Positions 24,417-33,081 of a stretch of DNA of 64,000 bases are shown here, piece by piece. Position 1 is the first letter of the stretch, and every line of letters starts with the position of its first letter. Origin of the DNA: an uncultured Methanomassiliicoccales archaeon (GTDB taxonomy: Archaea; Thermoplasmatota; Thermoplasmata; Methanomassiliicoccales; Methanomethylophilaceae); assembly GCA_934702355.1 (NCBI GenBank), contig CAKUXX010000006.1, positions 92,169-156,168 of the forward strand, given 5' to 3'. Both the position numbers and the translations under genes were made by a program. The notes below the pieces were generated by a model, which had not been told where the DNA came from, searched no databases, and saw only the letters and a program-made list of their open reading frames with translations.

Positions 24417-26396
24417 GATCTCTTTTTCACGATCCTTCGGTTTCCCGTCGTATCTGAACATAAGCATCGTGACATCATCGAACTGCTCTGCATCGTTGGT
24501 GAATTCTGCGATATCCTTTCTGATGGTGGCTATCTGCTCGTCAAGAGGCTCACCTCTGTGTGCGTCGAGCAGTTCCATCAGGCGGTTGGTGCCGTAGAAT
24601 CCCTGATAGCCGTCGTTCGCCTCGGTCACACCGTCCGTATAGAGCAGTATGCAGTCGCCGACGGACATGTCCAGCTCGTATGTGGTGTACTGGACACCCT
24701 CCCTTGCGCCGAGGACCAGGGAAGGCTTGCACTGGACGAGCGATACCGGTTCCTCCGCACGGACGGACACGGGCGGATTGTGTCCCGCATTGCAGTATCT
24801 GAGGTTGCCTGTGGACAGCTCCATGATGCCCAGCCAAGAGGTGACGAACATGTTCTCGTCGTTGTTCCTGCAGAGGTTGATGTTGACCTTGGCCATGATT
24901 TCGCTGGGCTGCAGGCCCGGGCGGGACTGACTCTCGATGATCGATTTCGTGACGGCCATGAACAGTGCCGCGGGAACCCCCTTTCCGGAGACATCCCCGA
25001 TGACGAGTCCGATGTGGTCCGTGTCGATCACGAAGAAGTCGTAGAAGTCCCCTCCCACATATCTGGCGGCGTCCATCGATCCTGCTATGGATAGGCCGGT
25101 GCCGTCCAGCGATCCGAAGTTCCTTGGGATGAACGATTCCTGGATGTTCTGTGCGACATCCAGTTCGGCCTTGTACTTCTCCTGGACGCTGTTCAGCGAT
25201 TTGATGTCGTAGATGTACTCCTCGATATCGTCGGTCATCTTGGTCAGCGACCTCGCAAGACCTCCGATCTCGGTCTCGTTCTCGGTCAGCGGTGCGCAGA
25301 GTCTCTTGAACTCTATTCCTGAGTCCCCGTACTCATCATCGATGAAGTTGCGGGCGGCCGAGGACATCGTCTCGATCGGGACGGTGACGTTGCGCTCGAG
25401 ATACCACAGGAACGCCAGGGACGGAAGGAAGAATCCCACCAGGACGACGCTCATGTAGAATGTCGTCGCCTGTGCGTCGCTCAGACCGAACAACGGGGAC
25501 AGGATGCCGACCCTCGTGCCTATGACGGTCGCGGTACACACGGCCATGCCGTAGATCAGCAGTATGGCGATCATGCGCTCTATCAGACTGCTGTTGAATG
25601 TGTTGACGCGGAATCCCCAGACCATCTTGGTCTTCTCCGACGCGGTGGAATGCTCTATGGGGATCAGCAGGAACAAGCCCAGCAGTACGTAGAGACATGC
25701 CGCGGTGGTGAATATGGAGTCCACTTCGGGCCTGTATGTCAGATACGTTATCGGTGCCACTATGGCTATCAGCAGGCATATGTGGTACCATCTGCGGTCG
25801 ATCCTCCTGCGGAAGTCGTCCGGGGTTCCGCCGAATTTGGGGGTGTAGAACCTGAATCCGAAGTACCTGAGTATGAGGATCCCGGACAGACCGAGCATCA
25901 TGGACAGGGACATCGCGTTGAAGAACGTGGTGACGTCCATGATCTCGACGGTATGGGTTCCGTATTTGACGGAATCCGACACATTGCACACTATCGTATA
26001 GAGCACGGCCGATATCAACACGACGACCACGAACTTCACGACATTGTTCACAGAGTCGAGAACGGGCGGACGGTCGTCCTTGGTCATGTCAGTGCTGTAC
26101 CACAGCCTGTACGGTATGTACGATATGAGCGAGATGTTGATGGTATCCAGCACGATCCCTGTCAGGCCGACGCCGGTCAGACAGTCGTAGACTATGTTGA
26201 CTATGTTGATCCCGATGCAGGCGTATGGTCCGCATAGAAGGCCCGTGACGATGCAGATCGCCATCACGGAGGGGATGTATGACGGGATCAGAGATTCGAT
26301 GATGCAGGTGCACACTGCCACAACCATTACGAATAGCGTTATCAGGACCTCGTGGTATCCGACGTAGTCGCTGACCTTCCTGTTCATAAGGTGCAT
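24411..26396 (-). CDS. membrane-bound SpoIIE/RsbU-type PP2C phosphatase
   Basis: 661 residues. The N-terminal ~340 contain about eight to ten membrane helices. A HAMP-like linker (about 345-400) and a short coiled segment follow, then a PP2C/SpoIIE domain (about 425-650) with GGDFYDFF, GDVSGKGVPAALFMA, TDGVTEA and a final DDVTMLMFR. It would dephosphorylate the STAS antagonist and reset the partner switch in response to a membrane signal. Its 3' end meets the HATPase gene tail to tail. Confidence 0.9.
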   Translation of the reverse strand: MHLMNRKVSDYVGYHEVLITLFVMVVAVCTCIIESLIPSYIPSVMAICIVTGLLCGPYACIGINIVNIVYDCLTGVGLTGIVLDTINISLISYIPYRLWYSTDMTKDDRPPVLDSVNNVVKFVVVVLISAVLYTIVCNVSDSVKYGTHTVEIMDVTTFFNAMSLSMMLGLSGILILRYFGFRFYTPKFGGTPDDFRRRIDRRWYHICLLIAIVAPITYLTYRPEVDSIFTTAACLYVLLGLFLLIPIEHSTASEKTKMVWGFRVNTFNSSLIERMIAILLIYGMAVCTATVIGTRVGILSPLFGLSDAQATTFYMSVVLVGFFLPSLAFLWYLERNVTVPIETMSSAARNFIDDEYGDSGIEFKRLCAPLTENETEIGGLARSLTKMTDDIEEYIYDIKSLNSVQEKYKAELDVAQNIQESFIPRNFGSLDGTGLSIAGSMDAARYVGGDFYDFFVIDTDHIGLVIGDVSGKGVPAALFMAVTKSIIESQSRPGLQPSEIMAKVNINLCRNNDENMFVTSWLGIMELSTGNLRYCNAGHNPPVSVRAEEPVSLVQCKPSLVLGAREGVQYTTYELDMSVGDCILLYTDGVTEANDGYQGFYGTNRLMELLDAHRGEPLDEQIATIRKDIAEFTNDAEQFDDVTMLMFRYDGKPKDREKEIL

Positions 26397-26412
26397 TCGA
26401 TGCCCCTCCCCA

Positions 26413-27159
26413 TCATTGTATGTAGCTCAGATCCTCTTTGTTTTCAGATGCCTCACCCGGCCCTATGGATGCCCGGGAGGCCTCGTCTATCATGTCGGCA
26501 TATTCGGAATAATCGTCGGTGTCCACATCGATCCCCAATAATGAATTGAGTGCATGGATGATATGCCTAGCGCTTCTATGGTCGATTATGTACCCCGACG
26601 TTTCGCCTATGAGGGCCATCGACGGTATGCTGTACCTCTGTCCGAAGGTGAGGAACAACGCAGTTGCACCGATGATCCCGCCCTTCGGTTCTTCGGGATA
26701 GAATCCCACTCCGGCCGCTTCGAGTTCCGGTTTCAGCTTCGCATCGCTGACCACTCCGATCAGTCTCGGGCTGTCCTTGAGCTCTCCCGTGCCGTAGCCT
26801 CCAAGCGTGATTATCCTCGAAGGTTCGAATCTGAGAACCTCGTTGAAAAGGAACTCGGTCAGGTCATACTGACCCGAGGGGGTCGTCGCCTGGGATTCCC
26901 CTAGAATGAATATTATGTCCCCTGCGTCCGTCTTCGCATGGAGGAGTTCGATGCAGATCGGCTTGGACACGGAATCCTCGTCGATGAGTATCTGTGGCGG
27001 GAGGTCCGAGGAATACACCCTTTCGAAGACCTCGGCGTTCAGTTTCTTCGCCATCAGGTCTGCGGCAAGCTTTCCGATGTTGCCGACTCCGGGCAGTCCC
27101 TCGATGATGATGGGGGCCTCGATCTCGACCCGACGGATATGGTCAATCGAGTTTGCCAT
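26413..27159 (-). CDS. PAC2-family protein (proteasome-assembly-chaperone-like)
   Basis: A 248-residue ATP-grasp-like PAC2 protein. LPGVGNIGKLAADLMAKKL near the N-terminus and the later FGQRYSIPSMALIGET are typical. Archaeal members are suspected proteasome assembly factors or chaperones. The ATG at 27159 is chosen over 27168 because GAGAGGT then lies 9 bases upstream. It still overlaps the nop10 3' end by 17 bases. It closes the operon that begins with L44e. Confidence 0.82.
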   Translation of the reverse strand: MANSIDHIRRVEIEAPIIIEGLPGVGNIGKLAADLMAKKLNAEVFERVYSSDLPPQILIDEDSVSKPICIELLHAKTDAGDIIFILGESQATTPSGQYDLTEFLFNEVLRFEPSRIITLGGYGTGELKDSPRLIGVVSDAKLKPELEAAGVGFYPEEPKGGIIGATALFLTFGQRYSIPSMALIGETSGYIIDHRSARHIIHALNSLLGIDVDTDDYSEYADMIDEASRASIGPGEASENKEDLSYIQ

Positions 27160-27325
27160 TTTCACCATACCTCTCGAGAATTGTTCTTCTGCGGTATTCG
27201 CCCATGCGGTCCTCCGGGGAATACCTCGGAGGAATGGGGCATATCGTGTCGCATTTGCAATGCTTACACCGAAAAAGAAGAGTGTAGGTCCCGCAGGAGG
27301 GGCATTTCCTTATTTTGGAAGCCAT
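27143..27325 (-). CDS. nop10: H/ACA RNP protein Nop10
   Basis: About 60 residues. The zinc-binding N-terminus (KIRKCPSCGTYTL then CKHCKC) is followed by the basic PPRYSPEDRMGEYRR tail that wraps around Cbf5. It is part of the pseudouridylation RNP. The ATG at 27325 gives MASKIRK. It starts 2 bases after the aIF2-alpha stop, and this order (L44e, S27e, aIF2-alpha, Nop10) is a conserved archaeal translation operon. Confidence 0.95.
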   Translation of the reverse strand: MASKIRKCPSCGTYTLLFRCKHCKCDTICPIPPRYSPEDRMGEYRRRTILERYGENGKLD

Positions 27326-27326
27326 C

Positions 27327-28109
27327 TCACTTGCTCTCACGTTTGAGAACAGCGGTTCCGTTGTTGGATGTCAGATCCTCTATGGCGGCGGACGACACTT
27401 CCTTCATGATCTCCTCTGCTTCCTTGTATTCGGCAGCATTGACGACCACTCTGTACTTGGGGCATCCTACGCAGGATATCTCGACATCGTAATCCTTGGC
27501 CACTTCTTCCGCGGCAAGGAGTGCGTGTTTGACAAGTTCCATTCCGTTGGGTGCGGAGGATGTGAGCTCGAGGATTCCGTCGATCTGGACGGACGGCGGG
27601 ATCACGTTCTCCTTCGCAACCTCAATGAATGTGTCAAGCCAGTCGCCGGAGAACTCCTCTGTGAAGTCCTCTTCTTCGACGACAGCGGCTTCGAAGGCAC
27701 TGTAGAGCGTTTCGTAAGTCTCCAGCAGGTCGTTTCCGAACATGTCGTAGGCGTCGTCTATGGAGATGTTCATCCTCTCGGCGACGATCTCCACGAGCTT
27801 CTCGGCCTTCTTCTCGTTCTTCCACTGCTGGATCTTCTCTCTCTTCTGGTGCTCGTTTACGGATTTCAGGGAAAGGTCGATGTGTCCTTTTGAAGAATCA
27901 ACGCCCAGGACCTTACAGACAATCTTCTGTCCTTCCCTGATGTAGTCCCTGATGTACTTAACCCAGCCAGAAGCGACATCCCTGACATGGACGAAACCTT
28001 CTTTCTCGTCATACTCATCGAGTGTGACGAATGCACCGAAGTTCTTCACGTTCTTGACAGTGCATACGACGAGCTCGCCGTGCTCGGGGAAGCCCCTGAC
28101 CCTAGACAT
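27327..28109 (-). CDS. eif2a: translation initiation factor aIF2 alpha subunit
   Basis: 260 residues. The N-terminal S1/OB domain (GELVVCTVKNVKNFGAFV through HIDLSLKSV) is followed by a helical middle domain and a C-terminal alpha/beta domain that contacts the gamma subunit. It is a subunit of aIF2, which delivers initiator tRNA. The ATG overlaps the S27e stop by one base (TGATG). Confidence 0.95.
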   Translation of the reverse strand: MSRVRGFPEHGELVVCTVKNVKNFGAFVTLDEYDEKEGFVHVRDVASGWVKYIRDYIREGQKIVCKVLGVDSSKGHIDLSLKSVNEHQKREKIQQWKNEKKAEKLVEIVAERMNISIDDAYDMFGNDLLETYETLYSAFEAAVVEEEDFTEEFSGDWLDTFIEVAKENVIPPSVQIDGILELTSSAPNGMELVKHALLAAEEVAKDYDVEISCVGCPKYRVVVNAAEYKEAEEIMKEVSSAAIEDLTSNNGTAVLKRESK

Positions 28110-28276
28110 CAGCCTACTACCTCGAGGATCTCGCCTTTAACTTCTCCGACTCCGCCCTTGGGGACGATGAGTGCGGATCCGCAGACGTGGCAGGTGACCT
28201 TTGTGGCCGCCTTCCTGAAGGCGATCTGCTCATTGGCACAGTCGGGGCATTTGATCTTGATGAAATCTCCAGTCAT
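28109..28276 (-). CDS. rps27e: 30S ribosomal protein S27e
   Basis: A 55-residue gene found by reading the gap between aIF2-alpha and L44e. It starts MTGDFIKIKCPDC and contains CHVCGSALIVPKGG, giving the four-cysteine zinc ribbon of S27e. It ends with TGA overlapping the aIF2-alpha ATG by one base, and starts 6 bases after the L44e stop. Confidence 0.95.
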   Translation of the reverse strand: MTGDFIKIKCPDCANEQIAFRKAATKVTCHVCGSALIVPKGGVGEVKGEILEVVG

Positions 28277-28281
28277 TCAAA

Positions 28282-28560
28282 TCACTCCGTGAGCTCGAAT
28301 TTCTTAGCGCGAATGCAGGGGGAGATGTTGGCCTTCTTGCACTGGGTGCATCTGTACCTGAGGTTGATCCTCTTGGTGGGCTTTTCCCTTCCTTCAGGCT
28401 TAGGCCTGGGGAAACCTCCGTAACCGGCGGTAACCTTTCTGAATCTCCTCTGACCCCATTTGAGCTCGCTGGCTTTCTTCTTCTTGACCCTCTCGACTTC
28501 CTGCTCGGTGTGAGCCTTGCAGTAGGGACAGTATCTTTTAATGGTCCTGGGCATCTTCAT
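28282..28560 (-). CDS. rpl44e: 50S ribosomal protein L44e
   Basis: A 92-residue basic zinc-ribbon protein beginning MKMPRTIKRYCPYC, with KKKASELKWGQRRF in the middle and RCTQCKKA near the C-terminus. It is the first gene of the translation operon. AAAGGTGAT stands 7 bases before the ATG, and a TATA (CTTTTAAATAT on the minus strand, about 28608-28618) lies upstream. Confidence 0.96.
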   Translation of the reverse strand: MKMPRTIKRYCPYCKAHTEQEVERVKKKKASELKWGQRRFRKVTAGYGGFPRPKPEGREKPTKRINLRYRCTQCKKANISPCIRAKKFELTE

Positions 28561-28661
28561 TATAAATCACCTTTAATGTGAATCGAAACGTGCTAATAAC
28601 GAGGTCATATTTAAAAGATATCCATTGTCTACGGTATGTTACGACGTGTATAATCCACAAG

Positions 28662-29366
28662 TCACTCATTACCGGACAGGGCATCATGCATACGGGTCAC
28701 TTTGCCGTCCTCGTCGCACATCATCACGTCGAATGCGGTGTTCAGGAACAGTCCGTTCTCGACGACTCCGGGGATCACATCGATCCTCGACTCGAGGAAG
28801 AACGGGTTGTCGATCCCCTGGGGGAACCTGCAGTCGTAGATGTAGTTCCCTCCGTCCGTGACGAACGGGACTCCGTCCTTCATCCTGAGGACGGGCTCGC
28901 ATCCCTGCCTCTTCAGAGCAAAGCATGTGTGCTTGTGACCGAACCTCAGGACCTCCACCGGAAGCGGTGCCTTGGTCCCGAGCTTCTCGACCTTCTTGGA
29001 TGAATCTGCGATGATGATCTCTTTGACGGTGGCGGCCGCCACGATCTTCTCTCTCAGCAGTGCTCCGCCGAGTCCCTTGATGAGCTGCATCTTGGGATCG
29101 ACCTCGTCTGCGCCGTCGATCGTGATATCGAGTTTGTCGACCTCGTCTAGTTCAACTACCTTGATCCCGCAGTCCTTGGCGAGGGTCTCGCTGTTCACGG
29201 ACGTGGCCACGCATGTGAGGTCATAGCCCTCCGAAACCAGTTCGCCTATGCGCTTGATGGCAAAATATGCCGTGGAACCTGTTCCAAGGCCGACATTCAT
29301 GCCGTCTTTGACATATGTGTCCACTGCTGTCTCAGCCACGATCCTCTTCATCTCTGCAGCATCCAT
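28662..29366 (-). CDS. rpiA: ribose-5-phosphate isomerase A
   Basis: 234 residues. It interconverts ribose-5-phosphate and ribulose-5-phosphate. Motifs are GLGTGSTA near 26, TIDGADEVD near 82, KGLGGALLREKI with the catalytic Glu, and a DGGNYIYDC segment. The length is usual. It is a stand-alone gene whose start faces the divergent dph6. Confidence 0.95.
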   Translation of the reverse strand: MDAAEMKRIVAETAVDTYVKDGMNVGLGTGSTAYFAIKRIGELVSEGYDLTCVATSVNSETLAKDCGIKVVELDEVDKLDITIDGADEVDPKMQLIKGLGGALLREKIVAAATVKEIIIADSSKKVEKLGTKAPLPVEVLRFGHKHTCFALKRQGCEPVLRMKDGVPFVTDGGNYIYDCRFPQGIDNPFFLESRIDVIPGVVENGLFLNTAFDVMMCDEDGKVTRMHDALSGNE

Positions 29367-29464
29367 GGTAGTTCGCTCCGGATTCCTCCATGCGGTCCCT
29401 ATAATAATAATTGATTATGGGCCGTCTCCGAAGGATTGAAGATTATCATGTCATCCGCATCAGC

Positions 29465-30142
29465 ATGAGGTTAGCATCCCTGTACTCGGGCGGCAAGGAT
29501 TCCACATTTGCACTCTATCTCGCAGAGCAGATGGGTCACGATGTGCCGTATCTGGTGAATATAATGCCCGAGGACGAGGCCTCTTGGATCTTCCACACCC
29601 CCAATCTTGGCATGGTGCCCCTTATGGCCCGTTCGATGGGGAAGGAGCTGATCACCGCTCCGAGCACAGGCTCCGAGGAAGGGGACATGGAGGGACTCAG
29701 GAACGCCCTGGAAGGTCTCGACGTGGAAGGCGTGGTGACGGGTGCGATATGGTCCGATTATCAGTGGGACCGTATGAACATCGTCTGCGGGGATCTCGGA
29801 TTGAAGGTGATCACGCCCCTCTGGCGGAAGGACCAGGACTATCTGATGGAGCAGTTCCTCGATTCCGGTATATCCTCGATCATAGTCGGGTGCTACGCGG
29901 AAGGATTGGACGAGAGCTGGCTCGGACGCAGCATCGATCGCGAATCCGTCGAGGAGCTGAAGGCCCTCCGCGAGACATACGGCATCTCTATAATGGGAGA
30001 GGGCGGGGAGTATGAATCCCTCACCATCGATTCCCCGATGCATTCCGCACCGCTCTCCATCGACGGTTACGATGTCGAATGGAAGCGCGGCGCGGGCACA
30101 ATGAAGATCACTTCCGCATCGCTGGCGGAGAGAAAGATCTGA
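29465..30142 (+). CDS. dph6: diphthine--ammonia ligase
   Basis: 225 residues of the PP-loop ATPase superfamily. The N-terminus MRLASLYSGGKDSTFAL is the ATP pyrophosphatase loop, and a second conserved block is GEGGEYESLTID near 185. It catalyses the final amidation making diphthamide on elongation factor aEF2. The ATG at 29465 is chosen because the family begins exactly at the strand before SGGKDS; the longer frame from 29411 has an unrelated extension. The 3' end overlaps convergent copA by 35 bases. Confidence 0.9.
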   Translation: MRLASLYSGGKDSTFALYLAEQMGHDVPYLVNIMPEDEASWIFHTPNLGMVPLMARSMGKELITAPSTGSEEGDMEGLRNALEGLDVEGVVTGAIWSDYQWDRMNIVCGDLGLKVITPLWRKDQDYLMEQFLDSGISSIIVGCYAEGLDESWLGRSIDRESVEELKALRETYGISIMGEGGEYESLTIDSPMHSAPLSIDGYDVEWKRGAGTMKITSASLAERKI

Positions 30143-32306
30143 GCCTCATGGCATTGCTCACAACGGAGATCGAGGACAGCGACATCGCCAGTGCGGACAG
30201 CATCGGCATCTGATCGACCAGTCCGTCGTATCCCAGCAGCACGGGCAGTCCGGCCGCTATGGGTATGCATACCGCATTGTAGCAGAATGCGAAGAACAGG
30301 TTCTCCTTGATGTTGCGGAGTGTGGCGGAGCCTATCTCCAGGGCGGACGGCACGCTGCGGAGGTCGTCGTTCATCATCACGATGTCCGCGGATTCCACGG
30401 CTATGTCCGTTCCGGAACCGACTGCAATCCCGAGGTCCGCCTGCGTCAGTGCGGGGGCATCGTTGATTCCATCTCCGGTCATCGCGACCATGGCCTGTCT
30501 CACTTGGAGGTCCTTGACTATCTCCAGCTTGTTGCCGGGCTTCATCTCGGCATGGACCTCTTCGATCCCTATGCGTTCGGCGATCGATTCGGCGGTCGCC
30601 TTCCTGTCGCCGGTGACCATCATCACTCTGATTCCGTCATCCTTCAGCGACGATATCGCTTCGGGACTCTCGGGGCGTATGGGGTCCTCGATCGAGACGG
30701 AGCATGCATACTTTCCGTCGATCGCCATGTGGATCACGGTGCATGTTCCGGAATGGGGTTCCACCTCTGACGGGACGTCGATGCCGAGAGATCCGAGGAA
30801 GTTCCCGCTTCCAACGACGATATTTTTTCCTTCTACAAGGCACCTGATCCCTTCACCGGTCATGCTCTCGAAACCGCTGTGGTCCGGAACGGCGACCCCT
30901 TTGGATTCGGCATATCTGACGATGGCCTTCGCATAGGGGTGTTCGGAATCCGATTCAGCCGCAGCCATAAGCCCGAGGTGTTCCTCGGATGTCATCGACA
31001 CGACCTCCGGGTGGCCGACGGTGCATGTGCCCGTCTTGTCCAGGATGACCGTATCGACCTTGGCCGCAGCTTCCAGCGAAGCGGCCGTCTTGTAGAGGAT
31101 GCCGTGTTTGGAACCGACCCCCGTACCGATGACAATCGCCAAAGGCGTGGCCAATCCCAACGCGCACGGGCACGATATCACCAGAACGGATATCGCGATC
31201 TTGATGCAGAACTGAGGATCGCGACCCGATATCAGCCATCCGATCCCCGCAAGGAGCGCTATGACGATGACCGTCGGGACGAATATCGTGGACACCCTGT
31301 CGGCGATGCCCGCAACAGGGGCCTTTGTGCTCTGTGCAGTCTCCATCATGCGGGCTATCTGGAACAGGACGGAGTCTTCTCCAATCTTCTCCACACGGGC
31401 CTTCATGCTGCCTGCGCCGTTCACTGTGGCGCCGTAGAGGACATCTCCTGTGGTCTTGCTCACCGGGACGCTTTCCCCGGTGAGCATGGATTCGTCCACC
31501 GTGGACTCCCCTGATATGACCGTGGAATCCGCAGGCACTTTGGAACCCGGTCTGATGAGTACGATGTCCCCGACGACCAGTTCGGACGACGGGATCCTGT
31601 GTTCGACCCCATCTCTAATGACCGAAGCCTCGTCGGGCGCAAGCGACAGGAGCTTCCTCAGGGAATCGTTGGTGCGCATCCTGGATCTGGCCTCAAGGTA
31701 TTTTCCGACGCTCACCAGTGAAATTATCATACCGACGGAGTCGAAGCTCAGGCTGTGGACCGCATGCATATTGCCGGTGTACACCTCGTAGGTCCCGTAG
31801 ATCCCCAGGGAAAGCGATGCCAATGTCCCCAACGACACGAGCGAGTCCATGGTGGGGCTCTTGGAGAACAGTGCGGGGATCCCCTTCTTGTAGAATCTCC
31901 TCCCGCCGTACATTATAGGTATGCACAGGAACAGCTGGACAAGGCATATCGACAGGGATCCCAAGGGGATGTCCAGGCCGAACATGTGCCCCATGGCGAT
32001 TATGCTGAGCGGTATTGTGAATAAGATTGAGATGAGGAGGTCCCTCAGCTGTATCCTGAGAGCCTTCTCCTCTTCCTTGGAAGCGTTGAGTATGTTGTCG
32101 TCGACGACGGTGTATCCCGCATCCTCGATCGCACGGACTATCCTGTCCTCGCTGACGATTTCGGGATCGTACTCGACCGTGGCGGTGTTGCTTCCGATGT
32201 TGGCCGATGCCGATGAGACGCCGTCGATCGCGGTCACTGCGCTCTCGATCCTTCCGACGCATGCGGCACAGCTCATTCCGCCTATACGGAACGTGCGGGT
32301 GATCAT
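30108..32306 (-). CDS. copA: copper-exporting P-type ATPase
   Basis: 732 residues: one N-terminal heavy-metal domain (GGMSCAAC, Cys13 and Cys16), membrane helices, an actuator domain with the TGES loop, SCPCALG in the transport helix, DKTGTCT with the phosphorylated Asp, SEHPYAKA with the HP dipeptide, and MTGDGINDAP. CPC with an N-terminal CxxC domain indicates Cu(I) export. The start overlaps the copZ stop as ATGA; the open frame continues further upstream only as a shadow of copZ. Confidence 0.94.
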   Translation of the reverse strand: MITRTFRIGGMSCAACVGRIESAVTAIDGVSSASANIGSNTATVEYDPEIVSEDRIVRAIEDAGYTVVDDNILNASKEEEKALRIQLRDLLISILFTIPLSIIAMGHMFGLDIPLGSLSICLVQLFLCIPIMYGGRRFYKKGIPALFSKSPTMDSLVSLGTLASLSLGIYGTYEVYTGNMHAVHSLSFDSVGMIISLVSVGKYLEARSRMRTNDSLRKLLSLAPDEASVIRDGVEHRIPSSELVVGDIVLIRPGSKVPADSTVISGESTVDESMLTGESVPVSKTTGDVLYGATVNGAGSMKARVEKIGEDSVLFQIARMMETAQSTKAPVAGIADRVSTIFVPTVIVIALLAGIGWLISGRDPQFCIKIAISVLVISCPCALGLATPLAIVIGTGVGSKHGILYKTAASLEAAAKVDTVILDKTGTCTVGHPEVVSMTSEEHLGLMAAAESDSEHPYAKAIVRYAESKGVAVPDHSGFESMTGEGIRCLVEGKNIVVGSGNFLGSLGIDVPSEVEPHSGTCTVIHMAIDGKYACSVSIEDPIRPESPEAISSLKDDGIRVMMVTGDRKATAESIAERIGIEEVHAEMKPGNKLEIVKDLQVRQAMVAMTGDGINDAPALTQADLGIAVGSGTDIAVESADIVMMNDDLRSVPSALEIGSATLRNIKENLFFAFCYNAVCIPIAAGLPVLLGYDGLVDQMPMLSALAMSLSSISVVSNAMRLRSFSPPAMRK

Positions 32307-32524
32307 GAGAACAGGCCGCGTTTGACGGATGCCCTGAATCCGGAGTCTACGACGGACCTGATGAGGGCATCGTCCGAGACCCCGTTGTGGATGGCAGTCG
32401 CAGTTCCCTTTTTCAGATCGACCGTGACGGATTCGACGCCGTCGACCTTCTCGAGGCCTTCCTTGACCGTCTTGACACAGCCTTCGCACATCATTCCTTC
32501 GATCTTCAGGGTTGTTTTGGACAT
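32303..32524 (-). CDS. copZ: copper chaperone (heavy-metal-associated domain protein)
   Basis: 73 residues, a single HMA ferredoxin-like fold with the metal motif GMMCEGC near residue 10. It probably hands Cu(I) to the CopA N-terminal domain. The gene directly precedes copA with a 4-base overlap. A TATA-like TATTATTTAAG lies just upstream of the ATG. Confidence 0.92.
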   Translation of the reverse strand: MSKTTLKIEGMMCEGCVKTVKEGLEKVDGVESVTVDLKKGTATAIHNGVSDDALIRSVVDSGFRASVKRGLFS

Positions 32525-32571
32525 GGCACGCGAATCGGATCCATATTATTTAAGTAAGCCTAAAAACAAGT

Positions 32572-33072
32572 TCAAGCGAACCTGACGAATTCCTCCATGC
32601 CCTTCCTGACGCCGTGGTTCCTGGACGTGGTGTCCGCCTTGTATCCAACCGCCAGTATGCTGATCGGGGTCAGGTTCCCAAGACCGAAGGCGGACGAGAT
32701 CTTATCGGGATCGAACATCCCTATCCACACGCTTCCGAGTCCGAGTTCCTCGGCCCTGTACATCATCTGGGTGGTGACGATGGCCGCATCGGTCTTGCCT
32801 ATGTGCTTCCCGGTGTACGGGCTCTCCCACGAATTCTCCATATCGACGCAGACGATGAGCGCAAGCGGCGCACCGTACGGGTTGCAGGCTCCGTTCACCT
32901 TGCTCAGGCCCTGCTCGGTGCGCACGGCGACGACCGATACCGGCTGGAGGTTCTTGGCGCTGGGCGACATGCGTCCGGCCTCAAGGATCTCGGTGACCAG
33001 ATCGTCCGGCACGGGTTCTGATGTGTAGGCTCTGCAGGAGTACCTGCTCTTGACAAGTTCCGAATAATCCAT
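32572..33072 (-). CDS. nitroreductase-family FMN protein
   Basis: 166 residues, a short nitroreductase. It starts with SRYSCRAYTSEPVPDDLV, has the APSA-like MSPSAKNLQP FMN segment near 35, and GLGSVWIGMF near 112. The actual electron acceptor is not evident; in anaerobes these are often flavin reductases of quinones or nitro compounds. It lies 9 bases after the large helicase gene, likely in the same transcript. Confidence 0.88.
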   Translation of the reverse strand: MDYSELVKSRYSCRAYTSEPVPDDLVTEILEAGRMSPSAKNLQPVSVVAVRTEQGLSKVNGACNPYGAPLALIVCVDMENSWESPYTGKHIGKTDAAIVTTQMMYRAEELGLGSVWIGMFDPDKISSAFGLGNLTPISILAVGYKADTTSRNHGVRKGMEEFVRFA

Positions 33073-33081
33073 GATATCCCC

